A DNA stretch of 64,000 bases from positions 5,332,001 through 5,396,000 of the forward strand of contig NZ_CP151650.1 of assembly GCF_038397775.1 (NCBI RefSeq), written 5' to 3'. This DNA is from Pseudomonas sp. RC10 (lineage in GTDB: Bacteria > Pseudomonadota > Gammaproteobacteria > Pseudomonadales > Pseudomonadaceae). A program made the translations under genes and the position numbers. Position 1 is the first letter of the stretch, and each line of letters starts with the position of its first letter. Below, piece by piece: positions 9,039-19,048 of the stretch. A model generated the notes under the pieces. The model ran no database searches. It was not told the DNA's origin and saw only the letters and a list, made by a program, of their open reading frames with translations.

Positions 9039-9656
9039 TCACGCGAGTTTCAGGTGAGAAATATCCGGCACGATCACGTGCTTAACCTGCTTCGCCTGCC
9101 CCATGTCACTTCCGGCAGGCGCGAGGCTCAGCCCGGACAAATCCAGCCGAGGCGCAACCGGCGCCGCTTTCGGGTCCTGCACGTTGCGCCCCAGCTCCGA
9201 CAGTCCGAAGTCCGGCGCTTCGACATCAACGAATGCCGCCATGTAGACATCCCGAGGTTCAAGCCTTGAGGTCTTGCCGGACGTACCGGGCGTGCCTTCA
9301 GGGCCGGAGGAAGCACGTGGGCCCCGACGCGTCCAGGTGGGCTCATCCGGGGGCGGCGCCAGTTCGACTTCTTCCACTTCCATCGGTTGAGGCTGCGGCT
9401 CACGCTCGGGCTCGGCCTGAACCTGCCCCGCCATTTCCACGACCTCAGCCAGCGCCCCTGCCCGTTCCAGCGTGGAACGGTATTTTTCGGCACCGGCCTG
9501 GTCGAGATTATTCTTCAGTACCAGACGCCGACCGGAGAACAGCAGTGCGATGCGCTGCGCGTCGGCCTGAAACAATTTGGCCAGGTTGGCTTTGACCCGG
9601 TCCAGTTGTGCACCCGGTATCAATTGGCCGGAAAAAACGATTTCGTACAGCTTCAT
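9039..9656 (-). CDS. Conserved pseudomonad protein of unknown function
   Basis: 205 residues with a strong AGGAG site before the ATG. The first 75 residues form a compact domain (YEIVFSGQLIPGAQLDRVKA, then LFSGRRLVLKNNLDQAGAEK and YRSTLERAGALAEV) that resembles the small N-terminal domain seen in several proteobacterial membrane proteins with two ferredoxin-like repeats. The rest is Pro/Glu-rich and disordered looking, ending in a conserved-looking SHLKLA. There are no membrane segments. It is convergent with the YchJ-like gene. I cannot assign a function. Confidence 0.65.
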   Translation of the reverse strand: MKLYEIVFSGQLIPGAQLDRVKANLAKLFQADAQRIALLFSGRRLVLKNNLDQAGAEKYRSTLERAGALAEVVEMAGQVQAEPEREPQPQPMEVEEVELAPPPDEPTWTRRGPRASSGPEGTPGTSGKTSRLEPRDVYMAAFVDVEAPDFGLSELGRNVQDPKAAPVAPRLDLSGLSLAPAGSDMGQAKQVKHVIVPDISHLKLA

Positions 9657-9766
9657 GGGTCAATACTCCTTCGACACATGGCGTGAGTATGGCGCAGGCT
9701 TTGTGGAACAGCGAGTTGCCCTGAAATGGCCACTTGCTAGACTGCAAGCCGAACAGGGAGTGAACC

Positions 9767-10252
9767 ATGGTGTTTCAGGCAAGCATATTCAGAATCGTCG
9801 CCCTTTTCGTGGCGCTGGCGGTGTCGGGCTGCTCGACGTTTTCCAGCAGCGATGTCAGAGACCCGGACGTCAAACTGCTCAAGGTGGACGTGGTCAAGGC
9901 CAGGTTACTGAAGCAAGACATGAAACTGCGCTTTCGCATCGATAACCCCAACGACTCCGATCTGTGGGTACGGGGGCTGCGATATAAGGTCATTCTTAAC
10001 GACATCCTGATTGCGGACGGCGAATACAGCGACTGGTTCATCGTCAAGGCCAACGGCCACAAGAACTTCTCGGTGCCGATCCGCACCAACCTGTGGGAAC
10101 ACCTCAAGGATGTCACCCGGATGCTCGGCAAGCCCAAGCAGCCTATTCATTACCGACTGGAAGGCAAGCTCAAGACCGGATTTTTATTCGGAGACAGCGT
10201 GCGTATTGGTCGCGATGGCGACATAATTCCCGGCGATTTGATTCCGGAGTAA
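9767..10252 (+). CDS. LEA14-like lipoprotein
   Basis: 161 residues. A signal peptide ends in the lipobox ALAVSGC (Cys22). The mature part ([52 protein letters not shown]) matches the LEA type 2/WHy beta-sandwich domain, with the typical NPN turn. These proteins are associated with desiccation or stress tolerance, but the bacterial lipoprotein versions are uncharacterised. The gene ends 4 bp before the His-rich SEC-C protein, so the two are co-transcribed. Confidence 0.85.
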   Translation: MVFQASIFRIVALFVALAVSGCSTFSSSDVRDPDVKLLKVDVVKARLLKQDMKLRFRIDNPNDSDLWVRGLRYKVILNDILIADGEYSDWFIVKANGHKNFSVPIRTNLWEHLKDVTRMLGKPKQPIHYRLEGKLKTGFLFGDSVRIGRDGDIIPGDLIPE

Positions 10253-10256
10253 CCCC

Positions 10257-10469
10257 ATGAGCAACCAACCCCACGTGCACGGTCCTGATTGCGACCACGA
10301 TCACGACCACCACGACCACCATCATGACCACGGTCACGGTCACGTGCACGGCCCGCACTGCAACCATGAGCCTCAAGAGCCTGTGCGCAACGCGCTGAAA
10401 GACGTGGGCCGCAACGACCCGTGCCCGTGCGGCAGCGACAAGAAATTCAAGAAATGCCACGGCGCCTGA
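10257..10469 (+). CDS. Histidine-rich SEC-C domain protein
   Basis: 70 residues. The first 38 residues hold 15 histidines interleaved with Asp and two Cys ([20 protein letters not shown]), a strong metal-binding tail of the kind found in nickel or zinc chaperones. The last 22 residues are a single SEC-C zinc motif ([14 protein letters not shown]), where the final CC/CH pair is CH. GGAG of the preceding stop region serves as the ribosome site. It is coupled to the LEA14-like lipoprotein gene. A metal storage or delivery role is an inference from composition only. Confidence 0.82.
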   Translation: MSNQPHVHGPDCDHDHDHHDHHHDHGHGHVHGPHCNHEPQEPVRNALKDVGRNDPCPCGSDKKFKKCHGA

Positions 10470-10525
10470 TGACCGCTCCAAGGTCGCAGCATCCTTTGTA
10501 GACGGTCTATTGCCGAGCAAGGTTT

Positions 10526-10616
10526 CTGTGGGAGCCGGCTCGCTGGCGAATGAGGTCTGTCAGACTGCCTATCCGTAGCTGACCCACCGTCTTCGCGAGC
10601 AAGCTCACTCCTACAG
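10526..10616. repeat. REPIN, mixed type (right arm GTAGGAGTGAGCTTGCTCGC class)
   Basis: The right arm is a good inverted copy of GTAGGAGTGAGCTTGCTCGC; the left arm (CTGTGGGAGCCGGCTCGCTGGCGA) is divergent and matches a third REP variant. The element stands between the SEC-C gene and quiP. Confidence 0.75.
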
Positions 10617-10740
10617 GGATTTGCGAAGCTGCCTAAGTTTGAAAAATCCTGAAATAAACTCCCTGCCCCCGCTTGCGTGGCGCCTGCCTGCTCTCTAACG
10701 TAGCGCGTTTCCAAACGCCTACCCCCGCAGGAGCTACAAC

Positions 10741-13224
10741 ATGGCCTCGCCCGCCCATTCATCCCTGAAGTCGCGACTCAGCACAGCCGCTGCCATGTTG
10801 GGGCTGTTGAGCCTTGCAGGCTGCCAGCTGGGCGGCGAAGACCGTGACAACCTGCCGCCCACCAGCGGCGTCTACGCCATCAAAGGCCTGGCGCAAAACG
10901 TGTCCGTGCGTCGCAACAACCTGGGCATGCCGCTGATCGAAAGCAGCACATTCCACGATGCGTTGTTTACCCTCGGCTATGTCCATGCCAGCGACCGCGT
11001 CTCACAAATGGTGCAAATGCGCCTGTTGGCTCAGGGCCGCCTGTCGGAAATCGCAGGGCCCGGCGCGCTGGACCTGGACCGCATGATGCGCGCTGCCAAC
11101 CTCAAGCAAACGGCGGGCGATCTGTACAACGCCTCGTCGCCGCGCCTGAAACGCTTCTTCGAGGTGTATGCACGGGGGGTCAACGCGTATCTGTTCCGCT
11201 ACCGCGACAAGCTGCCGTCCGACCTCGCGGATGCGGGCTACAAGCCGGAATACTGGAAACCCGAAGACTCGGCGCTGATCTTCAGCCTGCTCAATTTCAG
11301 TCTGTCGGTGAACCTGCAGGAAGAAATCTCTTCGCTGGTATTGGCGCAAAAGGTCGGCGCGGACAAGCTCGCCTGGCTGCTGCCGACGTATCCGGACGAG
11401 GAGCTGCCGTTCGCTGAAGCTGACAAGCTCAAGGGCTTGAACCTCGGCAGCCAGATGCCGGGCCTGAGCGAGTTGGACAAGGCCGCGTTGCAACTCTCCG
11501 ACCTCAACCTGCTGGGCGTTTCAGCGTCCAACAACTGGGTGATCTCGCCGCAACGCGCCCGTGCAGGCAAGAGCCTGTTGGCCACCGACAGCCAACTGCC
11601 GGCCACGCTGCCGTCGATGTGGAATTTCGTGCAGATTCGCGCACCGAAATATCAGGCGGCGGGCGCGACGGTCGCGGGACTGCCATTGGTTCTGTCGGGC
11701 TTCAACGGCAAGTTGGCGTGGGGCATGGGCCCGGCCATGGGCGACAATCAGGACCTGTTCCTCGAAAAGCTCAAGCGTGAAGGCAATCGGCTGATGGTCA
11801 TGGCCGACGGCAAATGGGTCGCGGCGGGCGCTCACGAAGAAACCTATTTCATCAAGGGCCAGAGCCCGGTTCGTGAAGCCGCTTACGAGACCCGTCACGG
11901 AGCGCTGCTCAACGGCAGCTCGGCGCAAGTGGCCAACGGCCTGGGCATCGCCTTGCAGACTCCAACCGCCAAGGATGACAAATCCCTTGATGCGCTGTTC
12001 GACCTGACCCGCGCGCAGAACGTCGAGCGTGCCTTCGACACGACGCGGGAGATTCGTGCGATCACGCTGAACATGGTCTTTGCCGACGCCACCAACACCG
12101 GCTGGCAAGTCACGGGACGTTACCCGAACCGCCGCGAAGGCCTGGGCCTGATTCCGTCGCCGGGCTGGGAAGGCCGTTACGACTGGGACGGTTACGCCGA
12201 CGCGATGCTGCATCCCTATGACCAGGACTCGCAGCAAGGCTGGATCGGCACCGCCAATCAGCGCACCGTGCCAAAAGGCTATGGCATGCAGCTGTCCAAT
12301 TCCTGGGATTACCCGGAGCGGGCCGAGCGCATTGCCGAACTGGCCAACAGTGGCAAGCAGGACACCCGCAGCACCATCGCCATGCAGTACGACCAGACCA
12401 CGACCTTCGCGGCCAAGCTGAAAAAGATGTTCGAAGCGCCGGGTATGTCCAAACCGCTGAAGCAGGCCATTGACGCCCTCCCCCCGGCTGACCGCGACAA
12501 GGCACGGGAAGCGTTGAGCCGACTGATGGCGTTCGACGGTCGCCTGTCGCCTGTATCGAGCGATGCGGCGATTTACGAGCTGTTCCTGCAAGAAAGCACG
12601 AAGCAGATTTTCCTCGACGAACTCGGCCCGGAAAGCAGCCCGGCGTGGAAAGCTCTGGTGCAAAGCGCCGACCTTTCCTACTCGCCACAGGCCGATCACC
12701 TGCTTGGGCGTGAGGACAGTCCGTACTGGGACGACGTCAAAACGCCGCAGAAAGAAGACAAACCCGCCATCCTGGCGCGCAGTCTCGCCGCCGCGATCGG
12801 CGCAGGGGAAAGTCAGTTGGGTGGCGATCACAAAGCCTGGCAATGGGGCAAGTTGCACCAGTACACCTGGAATTCGCAAAGTGGACAGTTGAGCGCAGCG
12901 TTGGGCGGCAGCAAGGCCAGCGTGATCAAGGGGCCGATGGCAGCGGGCGGCGACCACACCACATTGAACGCGTCGGGCTTCCATTGGGGTCAGGACTTCA
13001 ACGCAGCGGTGATTCCGGCCATGCGCATGATCGTCGACTTCGCCCAGCAAGAGCCGCTGATGGCGCAAAACGCCGCAGGCCAATCCGGCAACCCGTCCAG
13101 CCCGTACTTCGCCAACGGCATCGACCCGTGGGTGAAGGGCCTGTACATGTCAATCCCGATGCAGCCTGAGAACCTGGAGAAGGTGTACGGCAAACAGCGC
13201 TTGACCCTGACGCCGGGGAAATAA
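10741..13224 (+). CDS. quiP: Acyl-homoserine lactone acylase QuiP (penicillin acylase family)
   Basis: 827 residues, the usual size for the Ntn-hydrolase penicillin acylase family. The N-terminus contains a signal segment with a lipobox-like LAGC (Cys28), so it is exported and possibly lipid-anchored. The precursor should self-cleave before the catalytic Ser of SASNNW (Ser263), giving alpha and beta chains; [10 protein letters not shown] and the [10 protein letters not shown] segment are beta-chain landmarks. The whole sequence closely follows what I remember of P. aeruginosa QuiP, which degrades long-chain acyl-homoserine lactones. No luxI/luxR pair is nearby. It is a single gene flanked by REPINs on both sides. 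Confidence 0.87.
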   Translation: MASPAHSSLKSRLSTAAAMLGLLSLAGCQLGGEDRDNLPPTSGVYAIKGLAQNVSVRRNNLGMPLIESSTFHDALFTLGYVHASDRVSQMVQMRLLAQGRLSEIAGPGALDLDRMMRAANLKQTAGDLYNASSPRLKRFFEVYARGVNAYLFRYRDKLPSDLADAGYKPEYWKPEDSALIFSLLNFSLSVNLQEEISSLVLAQKVGADKLAWLLPTYPDEELPFAEADKLKGLNLGSQMPGLSELDKAALQLSDLNLLGVSASNNWVISPQRARAGKSLLATDSQLPATLPSMWNFVQIRAPKYQAAGATVAGLPLVLSGFNGKLAWGMGPAMGDNQDLFLEKLKREGNRLMVMADGKWVAAGAHEETYFIKGQSPVREAAYETRHGALLNGSSAQVANGLGIALQTPTAKDDKSLDALFDLTRAQNVERAFDTTREIRAITLNMVFADATNTGWQVTGRYPNRREGLGLIPSPGWEGRYDWDGYADAMLHPYDQDSQQGWIGTANQRTVPKGYGMQLSNSWDYPERAERIAELANSGKQDTRSTIAMQYDQTTTFAAKLKKMFEAPGMSKPLKQAIDALPPADRDKAREALSRLMAFDGRLSPVSSDAAIYELFLQESTKQIFLDELGPESSPAWKALVQSADLSYSPQADHLLGREDSPYWDDVKTPQKEDKPAILARSLAAAIGAGESQLGGDHKAWQWGKLHQYTWNSQSGQLSAALGGSKASVIKGPMAAGGDHTTLNASGFHWGQDFNAAVIPAMRMIVDFAQQEPLMAQNAAGQSGNPSSPYFANGIDPWVKGLYMSIPMQPENLEKVYGKQRLTLTPGK

Positions 13225-13244
13225 GGCCAGGCAATACACACCCC

Positions 13245-13334
13245 CTGTAGGAGTGAGCTTGCTCGCGATGCGTCCTTTCAGGCACATCACCGCTGCCTGA
13301 CACACCGCAATCGCGAGCAAGCTCACTCCTACAG
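13245..13334. repeat. REPIN (GTAGGAGTGAGCTTGCTCGC class)
   Basis: A complete element with two perfect inverted arms (CTGTAGGAGTGAGCTTGCTC and its reverse complement) starting 21 bp after the quiP stop. Together with the next REPIN it fills the gap 13225-13604. Confidence 0.92.
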
Positions 13335-13372
13335 AACGTAGCGCTCTAGCGTGATCGGGCACGCCGCCATAC

Positions 13373-13460
13373 CTGTGGGAGCGAATTCATTCGCGAAGGC
13401 GGCGGCAAATCCAGAACACCTCTATCGCCTGAACCTCTTCGCGAATGAATTCGCACACAG
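13373..13460. repeat. REPIN (GTGGGAGCGAATTC class)
   Basis: Left arm is intact; the right arm ends GAATTCGCACACAG, with a small deletion relative to GAATTCGCTCCCACAG. It stands 39 bp after a REPIN of a different sequence class. Confidence 0.88.
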
Positions 13461-13604
13461 GGGGGTTGCGGCGTGTCTGAATCCTCCCACATGGATCAGC
13501 GGTGCGCCTATGATTTGGCGACAACCCCATTGCTCCAGAAAACAAACCGAACTTCCCCCAATCCCCACCGCTCTACCTGACAAGCCCCCCATCCGGTCAA
13601 ATCC

Positions 13605-14642
13605 ATGGACCTTGTCATCGCCCGCCCCGAAGGCCTCTACTGCCCGCCGGGGGATTTCTACATCGATCCCTGGCGCCCGGTCGAACGCTCCGTCATCACC
13701 CATGGCCACGGCGATCACGCCCGCACCGGCAACCAGCACTACCTGGCCGCCGCCCCCGGCGAAGGCATTCTGCGTTCGCGACTGGGTCAGGACATCAACC
13801 TGCAGACCCTGCAATACGGCGAATCCATCACCCACCACGGCGTGAAACTGAGCCTGCACCCCGCCGGGCATGTGCTGGGTTCAGCTCAGGTCAGGCTGGA
13901 ATACAAAGGCGAAATCTGGGTCGCATCGGGGGATTACAAAGTCGAACCCGATGGCACCTGCGAACCCTTCGAGCCGGTGCGCTGCCACACCTTTATCACT
14001 GAATCCACCTTCGGCCTGCCAATCTACCGCTGGCAGCCGCAATCGGAAATCTTCACCGGCATCAACGACTGGTGGCGCGCCAATGCCGCCGTCGGCAAAG
14101 CCAGCGTGCTGTTCGCCTACTCCTTCGGCAAAGCCCAGCGCATCCTTCACGGCATCGACCCGAGCATCGGCCCGATTCTGGTCCACGGCGCTGTTGAGCC
14201 GTTGAACCGGGTGTACCGCGCAGCCGGTGTGCGGATTCCTGAAACGCAATACGCAGGTGACTTCAAAAAAACCGATCCCGCCCTGCGCCAAGCCCTGATC
14301 GTCGCGCCGCCTTCCGCAGGCGGCAGCACCTGGATGCGTCGGTTTGGCGACTTCAGCGACGCCTTTGCCAGCGGCTGGATGATGCTGCGCGGCACCCGTC
14401 GTCGGCGCGGCGTGGATCGCGGCTTCGCCCTCTCCGACCACGCCGACTGGCCCGGCCTGCTGTGGGCCATCGAGAACACCGGCGCCGAACGGGTGATGGT
14501 CACCCACGGCTCGGTGGCGGTGCTGGTGCGCTACCTGCGCGAACTTGGGCTCGACGCCCAGGGCTTCACCACCGAATACGGCGACGAAGAAGACGATGCC
14601 CCCGCCAAGCCGGAAACCACGTCAGAAGAGGCGGCCTCATGA
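13605..14642 (+). CDS. Ligase-associated DNA exonuclease (metallo-beta-lactamase fold)
   Basis: 345 residues. The metal-binding HxHxDH signature appears as HGHGDH (residues 33-38), followed by a beta-CASP-like C-terminal part (FALSDHADWPGLL, VTHGS). This is the exonuclease that accompanies a bacterial ATP-dependent DNA ligase in the Lhr/MPE/Exo/ligase repair module. Its stop overlaps the ligase start (ATGA at 14639-14642). The C-terminal EEDDAPAKPETTSEE tail looks disordered. In related species the helicase and phosphoesterase of the module are usually adjacent; here they begin 4.8 kb further on. Confidence 0.9.
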   Translation: MDLVIARPEGLYCPPGDFYIDPWRPVERSVITHGHGDHARTGNQHYLAAAPGEGILRSRLGQDINLQTLQYGESITHHGVKLSLHPAGHVLGSAQVRLEYKGEIWVASGDYKVEPDGTCEPFEPVRCHTFITESTFGLPIYRWQPQSEIFTGINDWWRANAAVGKASVLFAYSFGKAQRILHGIDPSIGPILVHGAVEPLNRVYRAAGVRIPETQYAGDFKKTDPALRQALIVAPPSAGGSTWMRRFGDFSDAFASGWMMLRGTRRRRGVDRGFALSDHADWPGLLWAIENTGAERVMVTHGSVAVLVRYLRELGLDAQGFTTEYGDEEDDAPAKPETTSEEAAS

Positions 14643-16354
14643 AGGCCTTCGCCGAACTCTACGGTTTGCTGGACGCCACCACCTCCAGCAACGCCAAACT
14701 CGCGGCCATGCAGCATTATTTCGCCCATGCCGCCCCGGAAGACGCGGCGTGGGCAGTCTACTTTCTGTCCGGCGGTCGGCCTCGGCAACTGGTCCCGACA
14801 CGCCTGTTGCGGGAACAGGCAATGCTGCTCTCTGGCCTGCCCGAATGGCTGTTCGAAGAAAGCTATCAGGCGGTGGGCGATCTGGCGGAAACCCTTTCGC
14901 TCTTGCTGCCGCAAGCCGAACACAGCTCTGACGAAGGCCTCGCCCTGTGGATGGAAAACAAGCTTCTGCCCCTGCGCGGCCTGCCCCCTGAAGAATTGCT
15001 GGAACGGCTGCCGACGTTTTGGGCGCAGCTGGACCGTCAGAGCCTGATGGTCTGTTTGAAGCTGATCACCGGCAGCTTTCGCGTTGGCGTGTCGAAACTG
15101 CTGGTCACGCGCGCCCTCGCCGCACTGGCCGACATCGACAGCAAGCGTGTGGCGCAACGGCTGGTGGGCTATACCGATCTGTCCCATCGCCCGAGCGCAG
15201 AAGGCTATCTGAAGCTGATCGCCCCAGAGTCCGAAGATGAACACGCTCAGCGCGGCGGCCAGCCGTACCCGTTCTTCCTCGCTCATGCGTTGCAGCAGCC
15301 GGTGGACCAATTTGAAACATTGCTTGGCCCCGTTGACCGCTGGCAGGTGGAATGGAAGTGGGACGGGATTCGCGCACAGGTGGTCAAGCGCGAGGGACGG
15401 CTGTGGATCTGGTCCCGAGGCGAAGAGCTGGTCACCGACCGTTTCCCCGAATTGCACAGCCTCGCGCAATGCCTGCCCGATGGCACCGTCATCGATGGCG
15501 AAATCGTCGTGTGGAAAGCGCCTACACCTTCCCCGGAAGCGGATGACGACTTTGAACTGAACACACCTGCGCCGGGCACGCCCAATGAAGAGACGCCGTC
15601 GGTCCAGCCATTCGCGCTCCTGCAACAGCGCATCGGTCGCAAGACCCTGGGCAAGAAGATCCTTGAAGATGTTCCGGTGGTGGTGCTGGCTTATGACCTG
15701 TTGGAGTGGGAGGGCCACGATTGGCGCAGCCGCCCGCAACATGAACGGCGTACGCAATTGGAGCAGGTGATCGCCGAGGCGCGCAGCCCGGTGCTGATGC
15801 CATCCCCGGTGCTCAGCGGCAAGGACTGGCTCGATCTGGGCCAACAGCGCGAGGCATCCCGCAGTCTCGGTGTCGAGGGCATGATGCTCAAGGCCCGGGA
15901 TTCCTTGTACGGCACCGGCCGAACCAAGGACATGGGCGTCTGGTGGAAGTGGAAGATCGACCCGTTCAGCGTCGACGCCGTGCTGATCTACGCCCAACGT
16001 GGCCATGGCCGGCGCGCCAGTCTGTACAGCGATTACACCTTCGCGGTGTGGGACGGGCCGCCGGAATCCAGCGAGCGCACGCTGGTGCCGTTCGCCAAGG
16101 CCTATTCCGGGCTGACTGACGAAGAGATGCGCAAAGTCGATGCAATCATTCGCAAGACCACGGTGGAAAAGTTCGGCCCGGTAAGAAGTGTTACCCCGAC
16201 CCTTGTTTTTGAACTGGGGTTCGAGGGGATTGCGCTGTCGAAACGTCACAAGAGCGGGATTGCGGTACGGTTCCCCCGCATGCTGCGCTGGCGACTGGAC
16301 AAGCCCGTGGCCGAGGCTGACAGCTTGGCGACGCTGCAGGATTTGCTCGCTTGA
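14639..16354 (+). CDS. ATP-dependent DNA ligase (module-associated, LigB/LigC-type)
   Basis: 571 residues from the ATG that overlaps the exonuclease stop. An all-helical DNA-binding domain covers about residues 1-215, then the nucleotidyltransferase domain with motif I EWKWDGIR, whose Lys240 is the expected AMP-accepting residue, motif III-like VIDGEIVVW, motif IV EGMMLKARD and motif V WWKWKID, then an OB-fold domain. It seals nicks with ATP rather than the NAD used by LigA. Translational coupling with the exonuclease implies joint action in repair. No LigD polymerase or Ku gene is present in the window, so this is not the NHEJ ligase. Confidence 0.92.
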   Translation: MKAFAELYGLLDATTSSNAKLAAMQHYFAHAAPEDAAWAVYFLSGGRPRQLVPTRLLREQAMLLSGLPEWLFEESYQAVGDLAETLSLLLPQAEHSSDEGLALWMENKLLPLRGLPPEELLERLPTFWAQLDRQSLMVCLKLITGSFRVGVSKLLVTRALAALADIDSKRVAQRLVGYTDLSHRPSAEGYLKLIAPESEDEHAQRGGQPYPFFLAHALQQPVDQFETLLGPVDRWQVEWKWDGIRAQVVKREGRLWIWSRGEELVTDRFPELHSLAQCLPDGTVIDGEIVVWKAPTPSPEADDDFELNTPAPGTPNEETPSVQPFALLQQRIGRKTLGKKILEDVPVVVLAYDLLEWEGHDWRSRPQHERRTQLEQVIAEARSPVLMPSPVLSGKDWLDLGQQREASRSLGVEGMMLKARDSLYGTGRTKDMGVWWKWKIDPFSVDAVLIYAQRGHGRRASLYSDYTFAVWDGPPESSERTLVPFAKAYSGLTDEEMRKVDAIIRKTTVEKFGPVRSVTPTLVFELGFEGIALSKRHKSGIAVRFPRMLRWRLDKPVAEADSLATLQDLLA

Positions 16355-16735
16355 GCACCAACATGGTGCGTACCGCCCTCCAGGCATGCCCTTTCTAGCA
16401 GCACGGATTGCCAGCGTTGATCTATCCGGGATCGCTACCGACAGCGGGCGGACTGCTACGAATCTAAGCATCCTCGTCGGCGGTGGCCGCTGCGCCATGG
16501 AAAACAGGAATTTTTACCGCGCCCTTTTCGATCGTTTCGGCTACTCTCCCCCTGCCTCCGGCGCCCTGAAAAAAGACAAGAGATGGCTCAAAGTCATCAT
16601 TGCGACAACTCCGTACATTTAAAACGCACGTTCGTCTCTTTGGTTCGGAAATTGCTATCTTTTTGCGGTCTGGCACCTGCCGGTAGCAAGCCTTCGCGTG
16701 TTCCCAACGCTCAATTTGGTTTTAAGGACTGAACG
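16355..16735. promoter_or_regulatory. Leader/control region of the basic amino-acid ABC operon
   Basis: 381 bp between the ligase stop and the binding-protein ATG. I see no convincing gene, and no strong promoter hexamers that I can name. The last bases carry AAGGA 7 bases before the ATG at 16736. A TGTCGC half-site-like string is present on the minus strand at 16607-16602, but it lacks the AA expected at the right spacing for an ArgR half-site. Confidence 0.3.
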
Positions 16736-17518
16736 ATGAAAAAAGCATGGCTGACCCTTTCCGCACTCGCCATCTGTCTGGCCGCTGGCAACGCAATGGC
16801 CAAGGAATACAAGGAGCTGCGTTTCGGCGTCGATCCTTCGTACGCGCCCTTCGAATCGAAAGCCGCTGACGGCAGCCTGGTAGGCTTCGACATCGACCTG
16901 GGCAACGCGATCTGTGCTGAACTGAAGGTCAAGTGCAAATGGGTCGAGAGCGATTTCGACGGCATGATTCCTGGCCTGAAAGCCAACAAGTTCGACGGCG
17001 TGATCTCCTCCATGACCGTGACCACAGCGCGCGAGAAAGTCATCGACTTCTCCAGCGAACTGTTCTCCGGCCCGACCTCGCTGGTTTACAAAAAGGGTTC
17101 CGGCATCTCGGCTGACACCGCTTCGCTGAAAGGCAAGACCGTCGGTTACGAGCAAGGCACCATTCAAGAAGCCTACGCCAAGGCCGTTCTGGACAAGGCT
17201 GGCGTGAAAACCCAGGCCTACGCCAACCAGGACCAGGTTTACGCTGACCTGGTATCGGGTCGCCTGGACGCCTCCGTACAAGACATGCTGCAAGCCGAAC
17301 TGGGCTTCCTGAAGTCGCCACAAGGTGCTGATTACGAAGTCAGCAAGCCAATCGACGATCCACTGCTGCCAGCCAAAACGGCCGTCGGCATCTCGAAAGG
17401 TAACAAAGACCTGAAAGCGCTTTTGGATAAAGGTATCAAAGCGTTACACGACGACGGCAAGTATGCCGAGATCCAGAAAAAGCACTTTGGTGATCTGAAT
17501 CTGTACAGCGGTAAATAA
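16736..17518 (+). CDS. Periplasmic binding protein of a lysine/arginine/ornithine-type ABC transporter
   Basis: 260 residues with a signal peptide ending near NAMA (residue 22). The mature protein is a family 3 extracellular solute-binding protein (LRFGVDPSYAPFESK, GFDIDLGNAICAEL, WVESDFDGMIPGLK), the pattern of HisJ/ArgT/AotJ proteins that bind basic amino acids. It is followed by two permeases, an aspartoacylase-like gene and an ATPase, the same order as the P. aeruginosa aot operon, but no argR follows. Arginine, ornithine, lysine and histidine are all possible ligands. Confidence 0.88.
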   Translation: MKKAWLTLSALAICLAAGNAMAKEYKELRFGVDPSYAPFESKAADGSLVGFDIDLGNAICAELKVKCKWVESDFDGMIPGLKANKFDGVISSMTVTTAREKVIDFSSELFSGPTSLVYKKGSGISADTASLKGKTVGYEQGTIQEAYAKAVLDKAGVKTQAYANQDQVYADLVSGRLDASVQDMLQAELGFLKSPQGADYEVSKPIDDPLLPAKTAVGISKGNKDLKALLDKGIKALHDDGKYAEIQKKHFGDLNLYSGK

Positions 17519-17525
17519 GTAAACT

Positions 17526-17580
17526 AACGCCCATCGACTTCAGAGGTCATCCGAATCCCCCTCTGATATCGATGGGCGTT
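17526..17580 (+). terminator. Long hairpin between binding protein and permease genes
   Basis: A 12-bp perfect stem (AACGCCCATCGA / TCGATGGGCGTT) with an inner CAGAGG/CCTCTG stem, followed by a short T run. It probably acts as a partial terminator or 3' stabiliser so that the binding protein is made in excess over the membrane components. Confidence 0.7.
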
Positions 17581-17603
17581 TTTATTGACTGTATAGGTTC
17601 CAC

Positions 17604-18332
17604 ATGCTCGATACTCTCCTGCAAAACCTGGGACTGTCCGCGTTCAGCCTCAAGGGCTTCGGCCCGTTGCTGCTTCAGGGCACCTGGATGACCGTCAAAT
17701 TATCGGTAATGTCGCTGCTGCTGGCCATCGTGCTTGGCTTGCTGGGCGCCAGTGCCAAACTGTCGAAAAGCGCCGTGCTGCGCGTTCCGGCGCAAATCTA
17801 CACCACGCTGATTCGGGGCATTCCGGACCTGGTGTTGATGCTGCTGATCTTCTACAGCCTGCAAACCTGGCTGACGAGCCTGACCGAAATCATGGAATGG
17901 GATTACATCGAAATCGATCCCTTCGCTGCAGGCGTCATCACCTTGGGCTTCATCTATGGTGCGTACTTCACCGAGACGTTCCGTGGCGCGATCCTCGCCG
18001 TGCCCCGTGGACAGGTCGAAGCCGCCACGGCCTATGGCCTGAGCCGCTCTCAGCGGTTCCGCTTCGTGGTCTTCCCGCAGATGATGCGCTTTGCCCTCCC
18101 CGGTATCGGCAACAACTGGCAAGTGGTGCTCAAAGCCACGGCACTGGTGTCGATCATCGGCCTGGCTGATCTGGTCAAGGCGTCGCAAGACGCCGGCAAA
18201 AGCACGTATCAACTGTTCTATTTCCTGGTGCTCGCGGCATTGATCTATCTGGTCATCACCAGCGTCTCCAACTTCGCCCTGCGCTGGGCCGAACGGCGTT
18301 ACGCCGCTGGCAGCCGGGAGGCTCAACGATGA
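17604..18332 (+). CDS. Amino-acid ABC transporter permease (HisQ-like)
   Basis: 242 residues with about five hydrophobic segments, and the cytoplasmic EAA loop near AAYG... (VEAATAYGLSRSQRFRFVVF). This is the HisQ/ArtQ-type inner-membrane subunit that pairs with HisM. It follows the leader hairpin and overlaps the next permease by 4 bp (ATGA), giving balanced translation of the two halves of the pore. Confidence 0.9.
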   Translation: MLDTLLQNLGLSAFSLKGFGPLLLQGTWMTVKLSVMSLLLAIVLGLLGASAKLSKSAVLRVPAQIYTTLIRGIPDLVLMLLIFYSLQTWLTSLTEIMEWDYIEIDPFAAGVITLGFIYGAYFTETFRGAILAVPRGQVEAATAYGLSRSQRFRFVVFPQMMRFALPGIGNNWQVVLKATALVSIIGLADLVKASQDAGKSTYQLFYFLVLAALIYLVITSVSNFALRWAERRYAAGSREAQR

Positions 18333-19039
18333 TCGAATTGCTGCAAGAGTACTGGCGCGCCTTCCTTTATACGGATGGCCAGAACATCACCGGGCTGGCC
18401 ATGACGATGTGGCTGCTCAGCGCCTCCATCGCCATCGGCTTCATCGTGTCGATCCCGCTGTCCATTGCTCGCGTGTCGCGCAATCCGCTGGTTCGCTGGC
18501 CGGTGCAGTTCTACACCTACCTGTTCCGGGGCACGCCGCTCTACATCCAGTTGCTGATCTGCTACACCGGCATCTACAGCATTGCCGCCGTACGCGAACA
18601 GCCGATGCTGGGCGCGTTCTTCCGTGACGCGATGAACTGCACCATCCTCGCCTTCGCCCTCAATACATGCGCCTACACCACCGAGATTTTCGCCGGTGCG
18701 ATTCGCAGCATGAACCACGGCGAAGTCGAGGCAGCCAAGGCCTACGGCCTGACCGGCTGGCGCCTGTACACCTACGTGATCATGCCGTCGGCGCTGCGTC
18801 GTTCGCTGCCGTACTACAGCAACGAAGTGATCCTGATGCTGCACTCGACGACGGTGGCCTTCACCGCCACGGTGCCGGACATCCTCAAGGTGGCCCGCGA
18901 CGCCAACTCCGCGACCTTCATGACATTTCAGTCGTTCGGCATCGCTGCGCTGATCTACCTCACGGTCACGTTCATTCTGGTGGGCCTGTTCCGCCTGGCC
19001 GAGCGCCGCTGGCTGGCCTTCCTCGGCCCGTCTCACTAG
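18329..19039 (+). CDS. Amino-acid ABC transporter permease (HisM-like)
   Basis: 236 residues, HisM-type. The EAA loop reads EVEAAKAYGLTGWRLYTYVI. A stretch after the first helix (FYTYLFRGTPLYIQLL) is the conserved segment of this permease family. It overlaps the HisQ-like gene by 4 bp and ends 9 bp before the aspartoacylase-like gene. Confidence 0.9.
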   Translation: MIELLQEYWRAFLYTDGQNITGLAMTMWLLSASIAIGFIVSIPLSIARVSRNPLVRWPVQFYTYLFRGTPLYIQLLICYTGIYSIAAVREQPMLGAFFRDAMNCTILAFALNTCAYTTEIFAGAIRSMNHGEVEAAKAYGLTGWRLYTYVIMPSALRRSLPYYSNEVILMLHSTTVAFTATVPDILKVARDANSATFMTFQSFGIAALIYLTVTFILVGLFRLAERRWLAFLGPSH

Positions 19040-19048
19040 GACCTGCCC

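Noticed and set aside
14531..16498. 655-codon open frame on the minus strand across the DNA ligase
   Set aside because: It is the GC-rich antisense frame of a gene with clear motifs and has no domain of its own.
16188..16622. 144-codon plus-strand frame after the ligase
   Set aside because: Half of it overlaps the ligase in another frame, and the rest has no family, start site or codon support.
16670..16687. TGGCAC...TAGCA resembling a sigma-54 promoter upstream of the basic amino-acid binding protein
   Set aside because: GG and GC are 14 rather than 12 bases apart, which sigma-54 does not use.
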